DNA of 64,000 nucleotides. Origin: DATARH01 sp963778385. GTDB lineage: Bacteria > Pseudomonadota > Alphaproteobacteria > ATCC43930 > CGMCC-115725. Made by a program: the position numbers and the translations under genes. Under the pieces are notes generated by a model. The model was not told where the DNA came from and made no database searches. It worked only from the letters and a program-made list of their open reading frames with translations. The stretch's first letter is position 1, and each line of letters starts with the position of its first letter. Positions 14,937 through 24,061 of this stretch are shown in pieces. The DNA is taken from positions 248,001-312,000 of the forward strand of contig CAVZUA010000032.1 in the NCBI GenBank assembly GCA_963778385.1. Direction: 5' to 3'.

Positions 14937-17108
14937 TCACCGTCTTGCACGGCGGTCCTTCTTTGCTCGCATTTTGGCGCGCATCACGTCGCGTGCAGAG
15001 ACGCCCGCGCGCCCTGCCTGCGAACGGCCGCGTGCGCCTTCGGTGCGGCCGGCCCCTGCCGGTGCGGTGCTCGCGGCGAGCCCGAGATCGGCCTGCTCCA
15101 GGCGCCTGATCTCGTCGCGCAGCCGCGCGGCCTCCTCGAATTCGAGGTCGGCGGCGGCGGCCTTCATGCGTTTTTCCAGATCGGCGATAACCGATTTGAG
15201 GTCCTTGCCCTGGTAGTGCGCCGCGTCGCTCTCGCCGAGGCCGACGGTGACGTGGTCGCGCTCGTAGACGCTTTGGAGAATGTCCGAGATACCGCGCCGC
15301 ACACTTTCCGGCGTGATTCCATGCGCCGCGTTGTAGGCCTGCTGTTTCTCGCGCCGTCGCCCGGTCTCGTCGATCGCCGCCTTGAGGCTGTCGGTCATGT
15401 GGTCGGCGTAGAGGATCGCGCGGCCGTCGAGATGGCGCGCGGCGCGGCCGATCGTCTGGATCAGCGAGGTCCGCGAGCGCAGATACCCCTCCTTATCGGC
15501 GTCGAGCACCGCGACGAGCGCGCATTCCGGAATATCAAGCCCTTCGCGCAGCAGGTTGATGCCGATCAGGATGTCGAACACCCCAAGCCGCAGATCGCGA
15601 ATGATTTCGATGCGCTCGATCGTGTCGACATCCGAGTGCATGTAGCGCACCCGCAGCCCGGCCTCGTGCAGGTATTCGGTCAGTGCCTCGGCCATGCGCT
15701 TGGTCAGCGTCGTGACCAGCACGCGCTGCCCCTTGGCCGCGGCGTCGCGGCACTCGGCCATCAGATCGTCGACCTGGTTCTCGATCGGCCGGATGATCGT
15801 CGGCGGGTCGACGAGTCCGGTCGGGCGCACGATCTGCTCGACGAAGACGCCGCCGGCGCGCTCCATCTCCCAGCGTCCGGGCGTCGCCGAGACGAAGACG
15901 GTCTGGCCGCGATAGGTGTCCCATTCCTCGAATTTGAGCGGCCGGTTATCGGTGCAGGAGGGTAGCCGGAACCCGTATTCGGCCAGCGTCGTCTTACGCG
16001 TCCAGTCGCCACCGAACATGCCGCCGAGCTGCGGCACCGTGACGTGGCTCTCGTCGACGATGACCAGCGCGTCGCGCGACATATATTCAAAGAAGGTCGG
16101 CGGCGGCTGGCCGGGGGCGCGCCCGGTCAGGTAGCGCGAATAATTCTCGATGCCGGCGCAGCTGCCGGTCGCCTCGATCATCTCGACATCAAAGGTCGTG
16201 CGCTGTTCGAGGCGCTGTGCTTCGAGCAATCGGCTGGCGGAATGCAGCTCGTCGAGCCGGATGCGCAGGTCGCGTTTGATCTGCTCGATTGCCTGCAGCA
16301 GCGTCGGGCGCGGCGTCACGTAATGGCTGTTGGCATAGACCTTGATCGATTGCAGCGCGACGATCTTTTCGCCGGTCAGCGGATCGATCTCGTGGATGCC
16401 TTCGACCTCGTCGCCGAACAGCGAGACGCGCCAGGCACGATCCTCGTAATGCGCCGGGAATATCTCGATCGTGTCACCGCGCACGCGAAACGCGCCGCGC
16501 ACGAAATTGGTATCGTTGCGCCGGTACTGCATCTCGACGAAATGCGCGAGCAGCCGGTTGCGGTTGATCCGCTCGCCGACCGTGACCGTCTCGGTCATCT
16601 GCGAATAGGTCTCGACCGAGCCAATACCGTAGATGCACGACACGGAGGCGACGACCACCACGTCGCGCCGTTCGAGAATCGCCCGCGTCGCCGAGTGGCG
16701 CATCCGGTCGATCTGCTCGTTGAGCGAGGATTCCTTCTCGACATAGGTGTCGGAGCGCGGAACGTAGGCTTCCGGCTGGTAGTAGTCGTAATACGAGACG
16801 AAATACTCGACCGCGTTCTCCGGGAAAAAACTCTTCATCTCGCCGTAGAGCTGCGCCGCCAGCGTCTTGTTGGGCGCGAGCACGATCGCCGGGCGCTGGA
16901 TGCGCTGGATCACATGCGCCATCGTAAAAGTCTTGCCCGAGCCGGTGACGCCGAGCAGCACCTGGTCCTTCTCGCCGCGCGCGAGGCCTTCGCACAATTC
17001 GTCGATCGCCTGCGGCTGGTCGCCGGCCGGCTGAAATTCGGATGACAACTGGAACGGCTTGCCGATATCGCCCGACGGGCGCTCGGCGACGAACAGCGGA
17101 TGGAGCAT
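14937..17108 (-). CDS. uvrB: UvrABC system protein B (helicase subunit)
   Basis: 723 residues. UvrB verifies DNA damage handed over by UvrA and then recruits UvrC. Visible: Walker A 'LLGVTGSGKTFTMA'; the damage-probing beta-hairpin region 'YYDYYQPEAYVPRSDTYVEK'; the DEAD-type box 'VIVDESHVTVPQLGGM'; helicase motif VI 'QTIGRAARHLDGRAILYAD'; C-terminal UVR motif 'EKRMKAAAADLEFEEAARL'. I chose ATG 17108. A longer open frame continues upstream through the tandem repeat but lacks protein-like composition. It is divergent from the SulP gene. Confidence 0.95.
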   Translation of the reverse strand: MLHPLFVAERPSGDIGKPFQLSSEFQPAGDQPQAIDELCEGLARGEKDQVLLGVTGSGKTFTMAHVIQRIQRPAIVLAPNKTLAAQLYGEMKSFFPENAVEYFVSYYDYYQPEAYVPRSDTYVEKESSLNEQIDRMRHSATRAILERRDVVVVASVSCIYGIGSVETYSQMTETVTVGERINRNRLLAHFVEMQYRRNDTNFVRGAFRVRGDTIEIFPAHYEDRAWRVSLFGDEVEGIHEIDPLTGEKIVALQSIKVYANSHYVTPRPTLLQAIEQIKRDLRIRLDELHSASRLLEAQRLEQRTTFDVEMIEATGSCAGIENYSRYLTGRAPGQPPPTFFEYMSRDALVIVDESHVTVPQLGGMFGGDWTRKTTLAEYGFRLPSCTDNRPLKFEEWDTYRGQTVFVSATPGRWEMERAGGVFVEQIVRPTGLVDPPTIIRPIENQVDDLMAECRDAAAKGQRVLVTTLTKRMAEALTEYLHEAGLRVRYMHSDVDTIERIEIIRDLRLGVFDILIGINLLREGLDIPECALVAVLDADKEGYLRSRTSLIQTIGRAARHLDGRAILYADHMTDSLKAAIDETGRRREKQQAYNAAHGITPESVRRGISDILQSVYERDHVTVGLGESDAAHYQGKDLKSVIADLEKRMKAAAADLEFEEAARLRDEIRRLEQADLGLAASTAPAGAGRTEGARGRSQAGRAGVSARDVMRAKMRAKKDRRARR

Positions 17109-17140
17109 GGCCTTAAAGATAAGCCCGCCGGCGCCGTCGC

Positions 17141-17182
17141 GCCAGTGAGAGGGAGCCAGTGAGAGGGAGCCAGTGAGAGGGA
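17141..17182. repeat. Three tandem copies of a 14-bp unit
   Basis: The unit GCCAGTGAGAGGGA occurs three times in perfect tandem in the 185-bp gap between the divergent uvrB and SulP genes. It lies about 33 bases upstream of the uvrB ATG. It could be a slippage repeat that changes the uvrB leader length. No function is evident. Confidence 0.9.
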
Positions 17183-17293
17183 GACGGTGCGGCAAGCCCG
17201 ATTGGTTCGAATTGTGGAGCGATCCCCGCATCCGATGACACTTCGGTGATAGTCTGCTTCGACGCTCCCGCGGCAGTGCCCAGGATCGAGGCG

Positions 17294-19075
17294 ATGTCGA
17301 CGACCGAGACCCCGTCACGCATCGACGCCGCCGGCCGGCGGCGGACGATGCGGCTGCAACGCGCGATCCCCTTCGTCGCGCAGCTGCGCGGCTATCGGCG
17401 GGAATGGCTGGGCCGCGACATCTCGGCGGGGGTCGCCGTCGCCGCGGTCGCGTTGCCGATCGGCATCGCCTATCCAGCGATCGCCGGGCTCCCGCCCGAA
17501 ATCGGTCTTTATGCCAGCATCGCCGGTCTGATCGGCTACGCAGCATTCGGCTCATCGCGGCAGCTGATCGTCGGTCCGGACGCAGCGACCCTGACCGTGC
17601 TCGCCGCCTCGCTGACCCAGCTCGCGGCGACCGGCGCCGAGCAGCGCATCGCCGACGCGGCGGCCTTGTCCGTCCTCGTCGGCGCTCTCTGTCTGATCGC
17701 GGCGGCCTGCCGCCTCGGCTTTATCGCCAATTTTCTGTCGCGGCCGGTGCTGACCGGGTATCTGTGCGGCGTGTCGCTGTCGCTGATCCTCGGCCAGATC
17801 GAGCGGCTGACGGCGGTGCATGTGCGGGATCGTGGACTCACCCGACCGCTGATCGACCTCGTCCGGCAGGTCGACCAGGTCCACCTGCCGACCCTCGTTA
17901 TCGGTCTTGGGGCGCTGCTGATTTTGCGGCTGTTGCGGCGAGCCCTGCCACGGGCACCGGGCCCGCTGGTCGTTCTCGCACTGGGCACGGCGCTGTCGAT
18001 GATCCTCGACCTGCAAAGCCGGGGCGTCGCGGTCCTCGGGCGGATTTCCGCCACCCTGCCGAGTTTCGCGCTGCCCGACGCGCCGATCGGCCGGTTCAAC
18101 GATCTCGTGCTGAGCGCGGTCGGTATTCTCGTTGTCGGCTTCGGCAGCGGCATCGTCACCGCGCGCAGCTTTGGCGCCAAGAACCGCTACCGCGTCGACG
18201 CCGACCGCGAGCTGGTCGGGTTCGGTGCCGCGAACATCGCCTGCGGCCTGTTTGGCGGGTTTCCGGTGACCGGGGCGGATTCGCGCACCGCGGTCAACGA
18301 CGTGGTCGGCGGGCGCAGCCAGCTTGTCGGGCTGGTTGCCGCGGCGGCGCTGATCGTCGTGCTCGTCGCGCTGACCGGAGTCCTCCAGTATCTGCCGATC
18401 GCCGCACTGGGCGCGGTGCTGGTGTCGGCGGCGATCGATCTGATCGATATCGCCGAGTTGCGTGCGTTGTGGCGAGCCAGTCGCGCCGGGTTCGCCTTTG
18501 CGATGATCGCCATGGCCGGCGTGTTCTGGCTCGGCGTGCTCAAGGGCGTGATCATCGGCATCGGCGCGACCGGTGTCTATCTGCTGGCCCGCGTCTCGCA
18601 CCCGAGCGACGCGCTGCTCGGCCGGGTGCCTGGCCAGGACGGGCTCTACAAGCTGCACCGCGAGCCGCGCGCGAAACCGATACCGGGCTTGGCGATCTAC
18701 CTGGTGCAGGGCGACCTGGTGTTCTTCAATATCGACTATGTCAGGGACCGCATCCGCTGGATCGCCGACCGCCTGCCGCCGGCGACGCGCTGGTTCATCA
18801 TCGACGCCGAGCCGGTGGCGACGATCGACACCACCGCCGCGGCGGTGCTGGAGGAAATCAGGGACGAGTTCGCTCGCCGCGGCGTTCGCTTCGGCCTCGC
18901 GGATCTACATACGCAGCCGCGCCAGCTGCTCGAACGGGCAGGCGTGGTGGCCAGCATCGGGCCCGAGATGCTGTTCGATCGCATCAGCGATGCTGTCGTT
19001 GCCTTCGACAAAACTGTGGCGGAGGCTTCTGCCCCGGTCAGCGCTGTTGCGCCGATGGAGCCGATGGCGCAGTGA
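17294..19075 (+). CDS. SulP-family inorganic anion transporter with STAS domain
   Basis: 593 residues, inner membrane. The transmembrane part (about 35-430) carries the SulP signature 'AVALPIGIAYPAIAGLPPEIGLYAS' with 'GSSRQLIVGPDAATLTVLAA' and 'FGGFPVTGADSRTAVND'. A cytoplasmic STAS domain follows (about 455-565, with 'FFNIDYVRDRI' and 'DAEPVATIDTTAAAVLEEI'). Members move sulfate, bicarbonate or other oxyanions, and the substrate cannot be read here. I chose the ATG at 17294 over one 16 codons upstream. The last 38 bp overlap the 3' end of the convergent anti-sigma gene. Confidence 0.9.
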   Translation: MSTTETPSRIDAAGRRRTMRLQRAIPFVAQLRGYRREWLGRDISAGVAVAAVALPIGIAYPAIAGLPPEIGLYASIAGLIGYAAFGSSRQLIVGPDAATLTVLAASLTQLAATGAEQRIADAAALSVLVGALCLIAAACRLGFIANFLSRPVLTGYLCGVSLSLILGQIERLTAVHVRDRGLTRPLIDLVRQVDQVHLPTLVIGLGALLILRLLRRALPRAPGPLVVLALGTALSMILDLQSRGVAVLGRISATLPSFALPDAPIGRFNDLVLSAVGILVVGFGSGIVTARSFGAKNRYRVDADRELVGFGAANIACGLFGGFPVTGADSRTAVNDVVGGRSQLVGLVAAAALIVVLVALTGVLQYLPIAALGAVLVSAAIDLIDIAELRALWRASRAGFAFAMIAMAGVFWLGVLKGVIIGIGATGVYLLARVSHPSDALLGRVPGQDGLYKLHREPRAKPIPGLAIYLVQGDLVFFNIDYVRDRIRWIADRLPPATRWFIIDAEPVATIDTTAAAVLEEIRDEFARRGVRFGLADLHTQPRQLLERAGVVASIGPEMLFDRISDAVVAFDKTVAEASAPVSAVAPMEPMAQ

Positions 19076-19592
19076 GCGGTAGGGCCTCGTTGCTCAACAG
19101 CAGCGCCGCGCGCAACCAGCGCGGCCGCTCGCGCTCCGGTACGCCAAGCCGCATGGTCGAAAGGCCGATATCGGGCATTGCGCGCGGCGCTGATTTGACC
19201 CAGCCGGAAACGCCGACGCGATCCGCGAGGACTTGCAGGTCGTGGTGCAAAGACGTCGGATCGGGCGCGACGTAGAGCAGCACCGCCGCGCATGCGGCGG
19301 CCGCGGTCAGCATGACGCCGCGCCAGAACATGCCAAAGGAGCGCTGCCGCGATGGCACCAAGCCCGTGCCGACCCGGCGGTCGATCGCGCGCCAGACATG
19401 TGCTGGCGGCGTCTCGTCCCGCGTGGTCGCGTCGAGCGGCGCGAACCGCTCGCTCCATCCGGCGACGATCGCAGCCAGGGTCGCGCTCGCCGTCAGCTCC
19501 CGCTCGAATCGGCGGCGGGAGCGCGGCGGCATCAGGCCGAGCACGTAATCGGCGGCGAGACGCTCGCCGAGCTCTGGGCGGTTATAGTCCAT
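19038..19592 (-). CDS. Anti-sigma factor, RskA-like
   Basis: 184 residues. The N-terminal anti-sigma domain (about 1-75: 'LGERLAADYVLGLMPPRSRRRFEREL...AAIVAGWSERFAPLD') is cytoplasmic. One membrane span at about 108-126 ('MLTAAAACAAVLLYVA') and a short periplasmic tail of about 58 residues follow. Typical RskA proteins are longer, with a larger C-terminal domain, so the periplasmic part looks reduced. It begins 9 bp after the ECF sigma gene, so it should hold that sigma at the membrane. Its 3' end overlaps the convergent SulP gene by 38 bp. Confidence 0.8.
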   Translation of the reverse strand: MDYNRPELGERLAADYVLGLMPPRSRRRFERELTASATLAAIVAGWSERFAPLDATTRDETPPAHVWRAIDRRVGTGLVPSRQRSFGMFWRGVMLTAAAACAAVLLYVAPDPTSLHHDLQVLADRVGVSGWVKSAPRAMPDIGLSTMRLGVPERERPRWLRAALLLSNEALPLTAPSAPSAQQR

Positions 19593-19601
19593 GGCCGTAA
19601 C

Positions 19602-20156
19602 TCATGAACCGAGGCACCGCTGCAGCCGTTCCAGACTGCGCCACAATGAGCTCTTCACGGTCCCGACCGGCACCTTGAGCCGCGCGGCGATCTCGTCACG
19701 CGTCATCCCGTAGAGATAGGCGAGCAGCACCGCCTTGCGCGGCTGCGGGTCGAGTTCTTCGAGGCAGCGCTGGAGAGCGCGCAGCTCGGCGCTGATATCG
19801 GTCCGGCCCGTGGCGACGTAACTGGTCAGTATGTCCTCCGGCGCACTGTGCCCTTCCGGGCGGCTCTGCTGGTGGCGGAGCTGATCGATCGCGCAATGGC
19901 GAACGATGGTGACGAGCCAGGTCATCACTGACCCACGCACCGGATCGTAATCCTTGGCTCGTCCCCAGATCGCGACGAAGGCCTCTTGCAGGACCTCCTC
20001 GGCGATCTCCCTCCGTCCGCTTATTCGGAGCGCGACGCCAAAAAGTTTCGCCGATGTCGCTTGATATAGGTTAGCGAAAGCTTGCTTGTCGCCCTTGGCG
20101 GTGCGGCGCATCAGCTCCGGCAGCTGCAAATTCAGATTGGGCACGCGCGGAGCCAA
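19602..20156 (-). CDS. ECF RNA polymerase sigma factor (SigK/RpoE-like)
   Basis: 184 residues. Region 2 is 'FANLYQATSAKLFGVALRI...ILQEAFVAIWGRAKDYDPVRGSVMTWL' with 'IVRHCAIDQLRHQ'. Region 4 is 'LEELDPQPRKAVLLAYLYGMTRDEIAARLKVPVGTVKSSLWRSLERLQ', ending just before the stop. The next gene is the matching anti-sigma. The start is uncertain: TTG at 20156 gives the length used, and a GTG four codons in (20144) is equally possible. I could not pick an autoregulatory promoter. The inducing signal and regulon are unknown. Confidence 0.87.
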   Translation of the reverse strand: MAPRVPNLNLQLPELMRRTAKGDKQAFANLYQATSAKLFGVALRISGRREIAEEVLQEAFVAIWGRAKDYDPVRGSVMTWLVTIVRHCAIDQLRHQQSRPEGHSAPEDILTSYVATGRTDISAELRALQRCLEELDPQPRKAVLLAYLYGMTRDEIAARLKVPVGTVKSSLWRSLERLQRCLGS

Positions 20157-20304
20157 TTTTCGAAAAGCGACATTTCTGCCTTTTCATAAGGTAGCGCGCG
20201 GCTCGGCGCCAGTCGCGGAATGGGTGAACTGCGGCCCACTTGGCTTCACATCCCCCACGCAACGCACTAGTTTACGTCGGTAATCCCTTCCGGAAAGTGA
20301 GACC

Positions 20305-21507
20305 ATGGGTTTTCTCGCCGACCGCCTTGCGCGGGTCAAAGCTTCGCCCACGATGGCTATCACGGCGCTTGCCACCGAGCTGAAGGCGGCGGGCCGCGAC
20401 ATCATCGGCCTGTCGGTCGGTGAGCCCGATTTCGATACACCGGACAACATCAAGGAAGCGGCAATCAAGGCGATCCACGCCGGCGATACGAAATACACCG
20501 TGTTCGACGGCCGCATGGAGCTGAAAGAGGCGGTCGCGGCGAAGTTCAAGCGCGAGAACGGGCTCGATTACGAGCCGACCCAGGTCAGCGTGTCGAGCGG
20601 CGGCAAGCAGGTGCTCTACAACGCGATGGTTGCGACGTTGAACCCCGGCGACGAGGTGCTCATCCCGGCGCCCTATTGGGTGTCGTACCCGGAGATGGTG
20701 CTGCTCGCCGACGGCAATCCGGTGCCGGTCGCCTGCCCGCAGAATTACGGCTTCAAGCTGCGCCCGGAGGACCTCGACGCGGCGATCACGACGAAGACGA
20801 AGTGGCTGATCCTCAATTCGCCGTCGAACCCGACCGGCGCCGCCTATACCGAGGCCGATCTGCGCGCGGTCGCCGACGTGCTGCTCAAGCACCCGCAGGT
20901 CTGGGTGATGACCGACGACATGTACGAGCATCTCGTCTACGACGATTTCGAATACAAGACGATCGCCCAGGTCGAGCCGCAGCTCTACGAGCGCACGCTG
21001 ACTGTCAACGGCGTCTCAAAAGCCTATTGCATGACCGGCTGGCGCATCGGCTATGGCGCCGGGCCGAAGCCGCTGATCAAGGCGATGGGCGCGATCCAGT
21101 CGAACTCGACCGCCAATCCCTGCTCGATCAGCCAGGCCGCCGCGATCGAGGCGCTCAACGGACCGCAGGATTTCATCGCGCCGAACAACGCCAGGTTCAA
21201 GGAGCGGCGGGACCTGGTGGTCGCGGCGCTCAACAAGATCCCCGGCCTGCATTGCCCGAGACCGGAGGGGGCGTTCTACGTCTACCCATCCTGCGCCGGC
21301 TTGCTCGGCAAGACGACGCCGCAAGGTGAGGTGATCAAAACCGACGAGGATTTCGTCAAATACCTGCTCGCCGCCGAAGGCGTCGCGGTGGTGCATGGTG
21401 ATGCATTCGGTCTCGCGCCGCATTTTCGCATCTCCTACGCCACCGGCACCGAGACGCTGAAAGAAGCGGTGCAGCGCATCGACCGTGCCTGCCGCGCGCT
21501 GGCCTAG
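20305..21507 (+). CDS. aatA: Aspartate aminotransferase (class I, PLP-dependent)
   Basis: 400 residues, cytoplasmic. It interconverts aspartate and 2-oxoglutarate with oxaloacetate and glutamate. Many alphaproteobacterial members also accept prephenate. The PLP lysine is Lys239 in 'VNGVSKAYCMTGWRIGY'. Other marks are 'LSVGEPDFDTP', 'YTVFDGRMELKEAV' (this region is usually Y-T-x-x-x-G), 'PAPYWVSYPEMV' and 'NSPSNPTGAAYT'. It is a monocistronic gene, followed by a small lipoprotein 82 bp away. A tyrosine or other group I aminotransferase specificity is possible. Confidence 0.92.
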   Translation: MGFLADRLARVKASPTMAITALATELKAAGRDIIGLSVGEPDFDTPDNIKEAAIKAIHAGDTKYTVFDGRMELKEAVAAKFKRENGLDYEPTQVSVSSGGKQVLYNAMVATLNPGDEVLIPAPYWVSYPEMVLLADGNPVPVACPQNYGFKLRPEDLDAAITTKTKWLILNSPSNPTGAAYTEADLRAVADVLLKHPQVWVMTDDMYEHLVYDDFEYKTIAQVEPQLYERTLTVNGVSKAYCMTGWRIGYGAGPKPLIKAMGAIQSNSTANPCSISQAAAIEALNGPQDFIAPNNARFKERRDLVVAALNKIPGLHCPRPEGAFYVYPSCAGLLGKTTPQGEVIKTDEDFVKYLLAAEGVAVVHGDAFGLAPHFRISYATGTETLKEAVQRIDRACRALA

Positions 21508-21589
21508 GCAAAATCGTCGGAGGGCGAGGGGACGCATCTTCGCGCGCAGCGTTTGATGGAGGCATTTCTTCCATCGCGCGAGCGCGCCC

Positions 21590-21838
21590 ATGGCCAAGCT
21601 CCCCTACCTCGTCATCGCGGTGATCGTGCTGATGTCGCTGGCCGCGTGCGGCGGTCAGCCGTGGGCGTTGTCGCAATCGCGCGATCACATCACCTTGCGC
21701 TGGTGGAACGACGAGGTTGCCGGCGGGGAGGCGGCTGGCGTCGCGAATGCCTATTGCACGCAAATGGGCAAGGCCATGCTGCTTGACGGTGTCGAGCAGC
21801 ATGGCAGCGCCTCGGTCGGCCGCTATCGCTGCGTCTGA
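21590..21838 (+). CDS. Small lipoprotein of unknown function
   Basis: 82 residues. A lipoprotein signal peptide is clear: a hydrophobic stretch 'YLVIAVIVLMSLAAC' with Cys19 in the lipobox Leu-Ala-Ala-Cys. The mature protein of about 64 residues has a 'HITLRWWNDEV' segment and two further Cys ('AYCTQMGKAMLL' and the penultimate residue), which could form a disulfide. I do not recognise a family. It stands alone between aatA and the EF-G-like gene. Confidence 0.7.
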   Translation: MAKLPYLVIAVIVLMSLAACGGQPWALSQSRDHITLRWWNDEVAGGEAAGVANAYCTQMGKAMLLDGVEQHGSASVGRYRCV

Positions 21839-21997
21839 CCATGCAACGCCGCTGAGCACCCTCTCCCCGCAAGCCAGGGGGGCCCGCCTCAGATTCCGGT
21901 TGCCATCGCCAAGCCCGGTCGTCACGATCTCGTCATAAGACGAGGCGTCGCGCCACGGCTTTGAGCGCGCCGCCCGATGACGAGACGGGAGACGCTT

Positions 21998-24019
21998 ATG
22001 GCCGATGTGGGTCACCGCTGCGCGGTTCTGGTCGGACCCTATCTTTCGGGCAAGACGACGCTGCTCGAGGCGATGCTGCATTCGAGCGGCACCACGGCGC
22101 GGCGCGGCAGCGTGCGCGACGGCAGCGCCGTCGGCGACCATGTCGCCGAGGCGCGTGCCCGGCAGATGTCGACCGAGATGAACGTCGCCAATGCGACCTA
22201 TCTCGGCGACAAATGGACGATCCTCGACTGCCCCGGCTCGGTCGAGCTGGCCTTTGAGGCGCAGCAGGCGATGCTCGCCGCCGACGTCGCGGTCGTGGTC
22301 TGCGAGCCCGAGGTCGAACGCGCGGTGACGGTGAGCGCGCTGCTGCGCTTTCTCGGCCGCCACAACATCCCGCACATGATCTTTATCAACAAGCTCGACA
22401 CCGCGTCGGCGCGGGTGCGCGACGTGCTCGCGGCGCTGCAATCCTATTCCGAGCGGCCGCTGGTGCTGCGTCAGGTACCTTTGCGCGATGGCGAAAACAT
22501 CAGCGGCTATGTCGACTTGGTCAGCGAGCGCGCCTATCGCTACAAGCCCGGCCAGGCCTCCGACCTGATCCAACTGCCCTCTGGTTTCTGGGACGCCGAG
22601 GCCGACACCCGCACGAACCTTGTCGAGAAGCTCGCCGATTTCGATGACGAGCTGTTGGAAAAGCTGCTCGAAGACGTGCAGCCCTCAAAGGAGGAGCTCT
22701 ACGAGCATCTCAAGAAGGAGGTCGCTTCCGGGCAGATCGTGCCGGTGCTCGTCGGCGCCGGCTTGCAGGACCACGGTGTGCGTCGGCTGTGGAAGGCGCT
22801 GCGCCACGATACGCCCGGCCCGCAAGCTGCCGCCGAACGTCTCGGCATCGCGGCTTCCGGCGAGCCGATGGCGCAGGTCATCAAGACCTATCACCTGCCG
22901 CATACCGGGAAGCTGTCGCTAGTGCGGGTCTGGCGCGGTCAGATCGCCGAAGGCAACGTGCTCAACGGCACCCGCGTCGCCGGCGTCGTGCGCATCACCG
23001 GTGCGCAGCAGGAAAAGACGCCCTCGGCCGGTATCGGCGAGGTCGTTGGCTTTACCCGGATGGAGGACATCGCCACCGGAACCGTGCTGACCCCGTCCGG
23101 CAAGGCCGACCCGTTGCCGCAGGCCGAACGGCTGCAGCCGGTATTCGGCTTGGCCATTCATGCGGAGAAGCGTGGCGACGACGTGAAGCTCTCGGGAGCG
23201 ATCGCCAAGTTGGTCGACGAGGACCCGGCGCTCGAACTCGAGCAGAACCAGGACAGCCGCGAGATGGTGCTGTGGGGCCAAGGCGACGTGCATCTACAGA
23301 TCGCCATCGACCGGCTGCGCAACCGCCACAACCTGGCGGTGGTCGGCCATCCGGCGACCGTCCCCTACCGCGAGACGATCCGCAAAGGCGCCGAGCAGCA
23401 TTCGCGCTTCAAGCGCCAGTCGGGCGGGCACGGACAGTTCGCCGACATCACGATCCAGGTCAAGTCGGAGCCGCGCGGCACCGGGTTTGTCTTTAAGGAC
23501 AGCGTCGTCGGCGGCGCGATCCCGCGCAACTTCATCCCGGCGGTGGAAGAAGGCATCGAGGAGGCGCTCAAGACCGGCCCGCTCGGCTTCCCGGTGGTCG
23601 ACCTTTCGGTCAATCTGATCACCGGCCAGTTCCACGCGGTCGACAGCTCTGACATGGCGTTCAAGACCTGCGGCCGCCAGGCGATCCAGGAAGCCCTAAC
23701 GAAATGCGATCCGTTCCTCTTGGAGCCGATCGACTCCGTCGACATCTCGGTGCCGAACGCGTTTACCGCGCGCGTGCAGCGCCTGGTGTCGGGACGACGC
23801 GGCCAGATCCTCGGCTTCGACAGCAAGGAGGATTGGCCGAACTGGGATGTCGTGCGCGCCTATCTGCCGGAAAGCGAACTGCACGACCTGATCGTCGAAC
23901 TGCGCTCGCTGACCCTCGGCGTCGGCAGCTTCGCGCATAAATTCGACCATATGCAGGAGCTGACCGGCAAACCGGCCGAAAAGGTCATCGCCTCGCGCGC
24001 CGCCGAGGCCGCGCAGTAG
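21998..24019 (+). CDS. EF-G-like translational GTPase paralogue (EF-G2 type)
   Basis: 673 residues with the five-domain layout of elongation factor G. The P-loop is 'GPYLSGKTTLLEA', G4 is 'INKLD', domain IV includes 'RQSGGHGQFADITIQV' and 'FVFKDSVVGGAIPRNFIPAVEEGIEEAL', and domain V ends with 'LTLGVGSFAHKFDHMQEL'. The G3 motif is DCPGS where EF-G has D-x-P-G-H, so the catalytic His is replaced by Ser. This matches the EF-G2-like subfamily of unclear role rather than canonical EF-G, which is the separate gene at 47242. I chose ATG 21998, preceded by a GGGAG ribosome site, over a frame start seven codons earlier. Confidence 0.88.
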   Translation: MADVGHRCAVLVGPYLSGKTTLLEAMLHSSGTTARRGSVRDGSAVGDHVAEARARQMSTEMNVANATYLGDKWTILDCPGSVELAFEAQQAMLAADVAVVVCEPEVERAVTVSALLRFLGRHNIPHMIFINKLDTASARVRDVLAALQSYSERPLVLRQVPLRDGENISGYVDLVSERAYRYKPGQASDLIQLPSGFWDAEADTRTNLVEKLADFDDELLEKLLEDVQPSKEELYEHLKKEVASGQIVPVLVGAGLQDHGVRRLWKALRHDTPGPQAAAERLGIAASGEPMAQVIKTYHLPHTGKLSLVRVWRGQIAEGNVLNGTRVAGVVRITGAQQEKTPSAGIGEVVGFTRMEDIATGTVLTPSGKADPLPQAERLQPVFGLAIHAEKRGDDVKLSGAIAKLVDEDPALELEQNQDSREMVLWGQGDVHLQIAIDRLRNRHNLAVVGHPATVPYRETIRKGAEQHSRFKRQSGGHGQFADITIQVKSEPRGTGFVFKDSVVGGAIPRNFIPAVEEGIEEALKTGPLGFPVVDLSVNLITGQFHAVDSSDMAFKTCGRQAIQEALTKCDPFLLEPIDSVDISVPNAFTARVQRLVSGRRGQILGFDSKEDWPNWDVVRAYLPESELHDLIVELRSLTLGVGSFAHKFDHMQELTGKPAEKVIASRAAEAAQ

Positions 24020-24061
24020 GCACCGTGACTGTAGTCGATACTCGCTTTCAACGCCTTGGCT

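Noticed and set aside
17141..17182. CRISPR-like array
   Set aside because: The three 14-bp copies are directly tandem with no spacers, so this is a simple tandem repeat.
17109..17293. LexA box for uvrB
   Set aside because: I looked for the alphaproteobacterial GTTC-N7-GTTC pattern. Only isolated GTTC or GAAC is present, so SOS control is not supported here.
21839..21997. Terminator after the small lipoprotein gene
   Set aside because: CTCTCCCCGCAAGCCAGGGG looks like a decayed REP palindrome. The stem has a mismatch and there is no T-tract.
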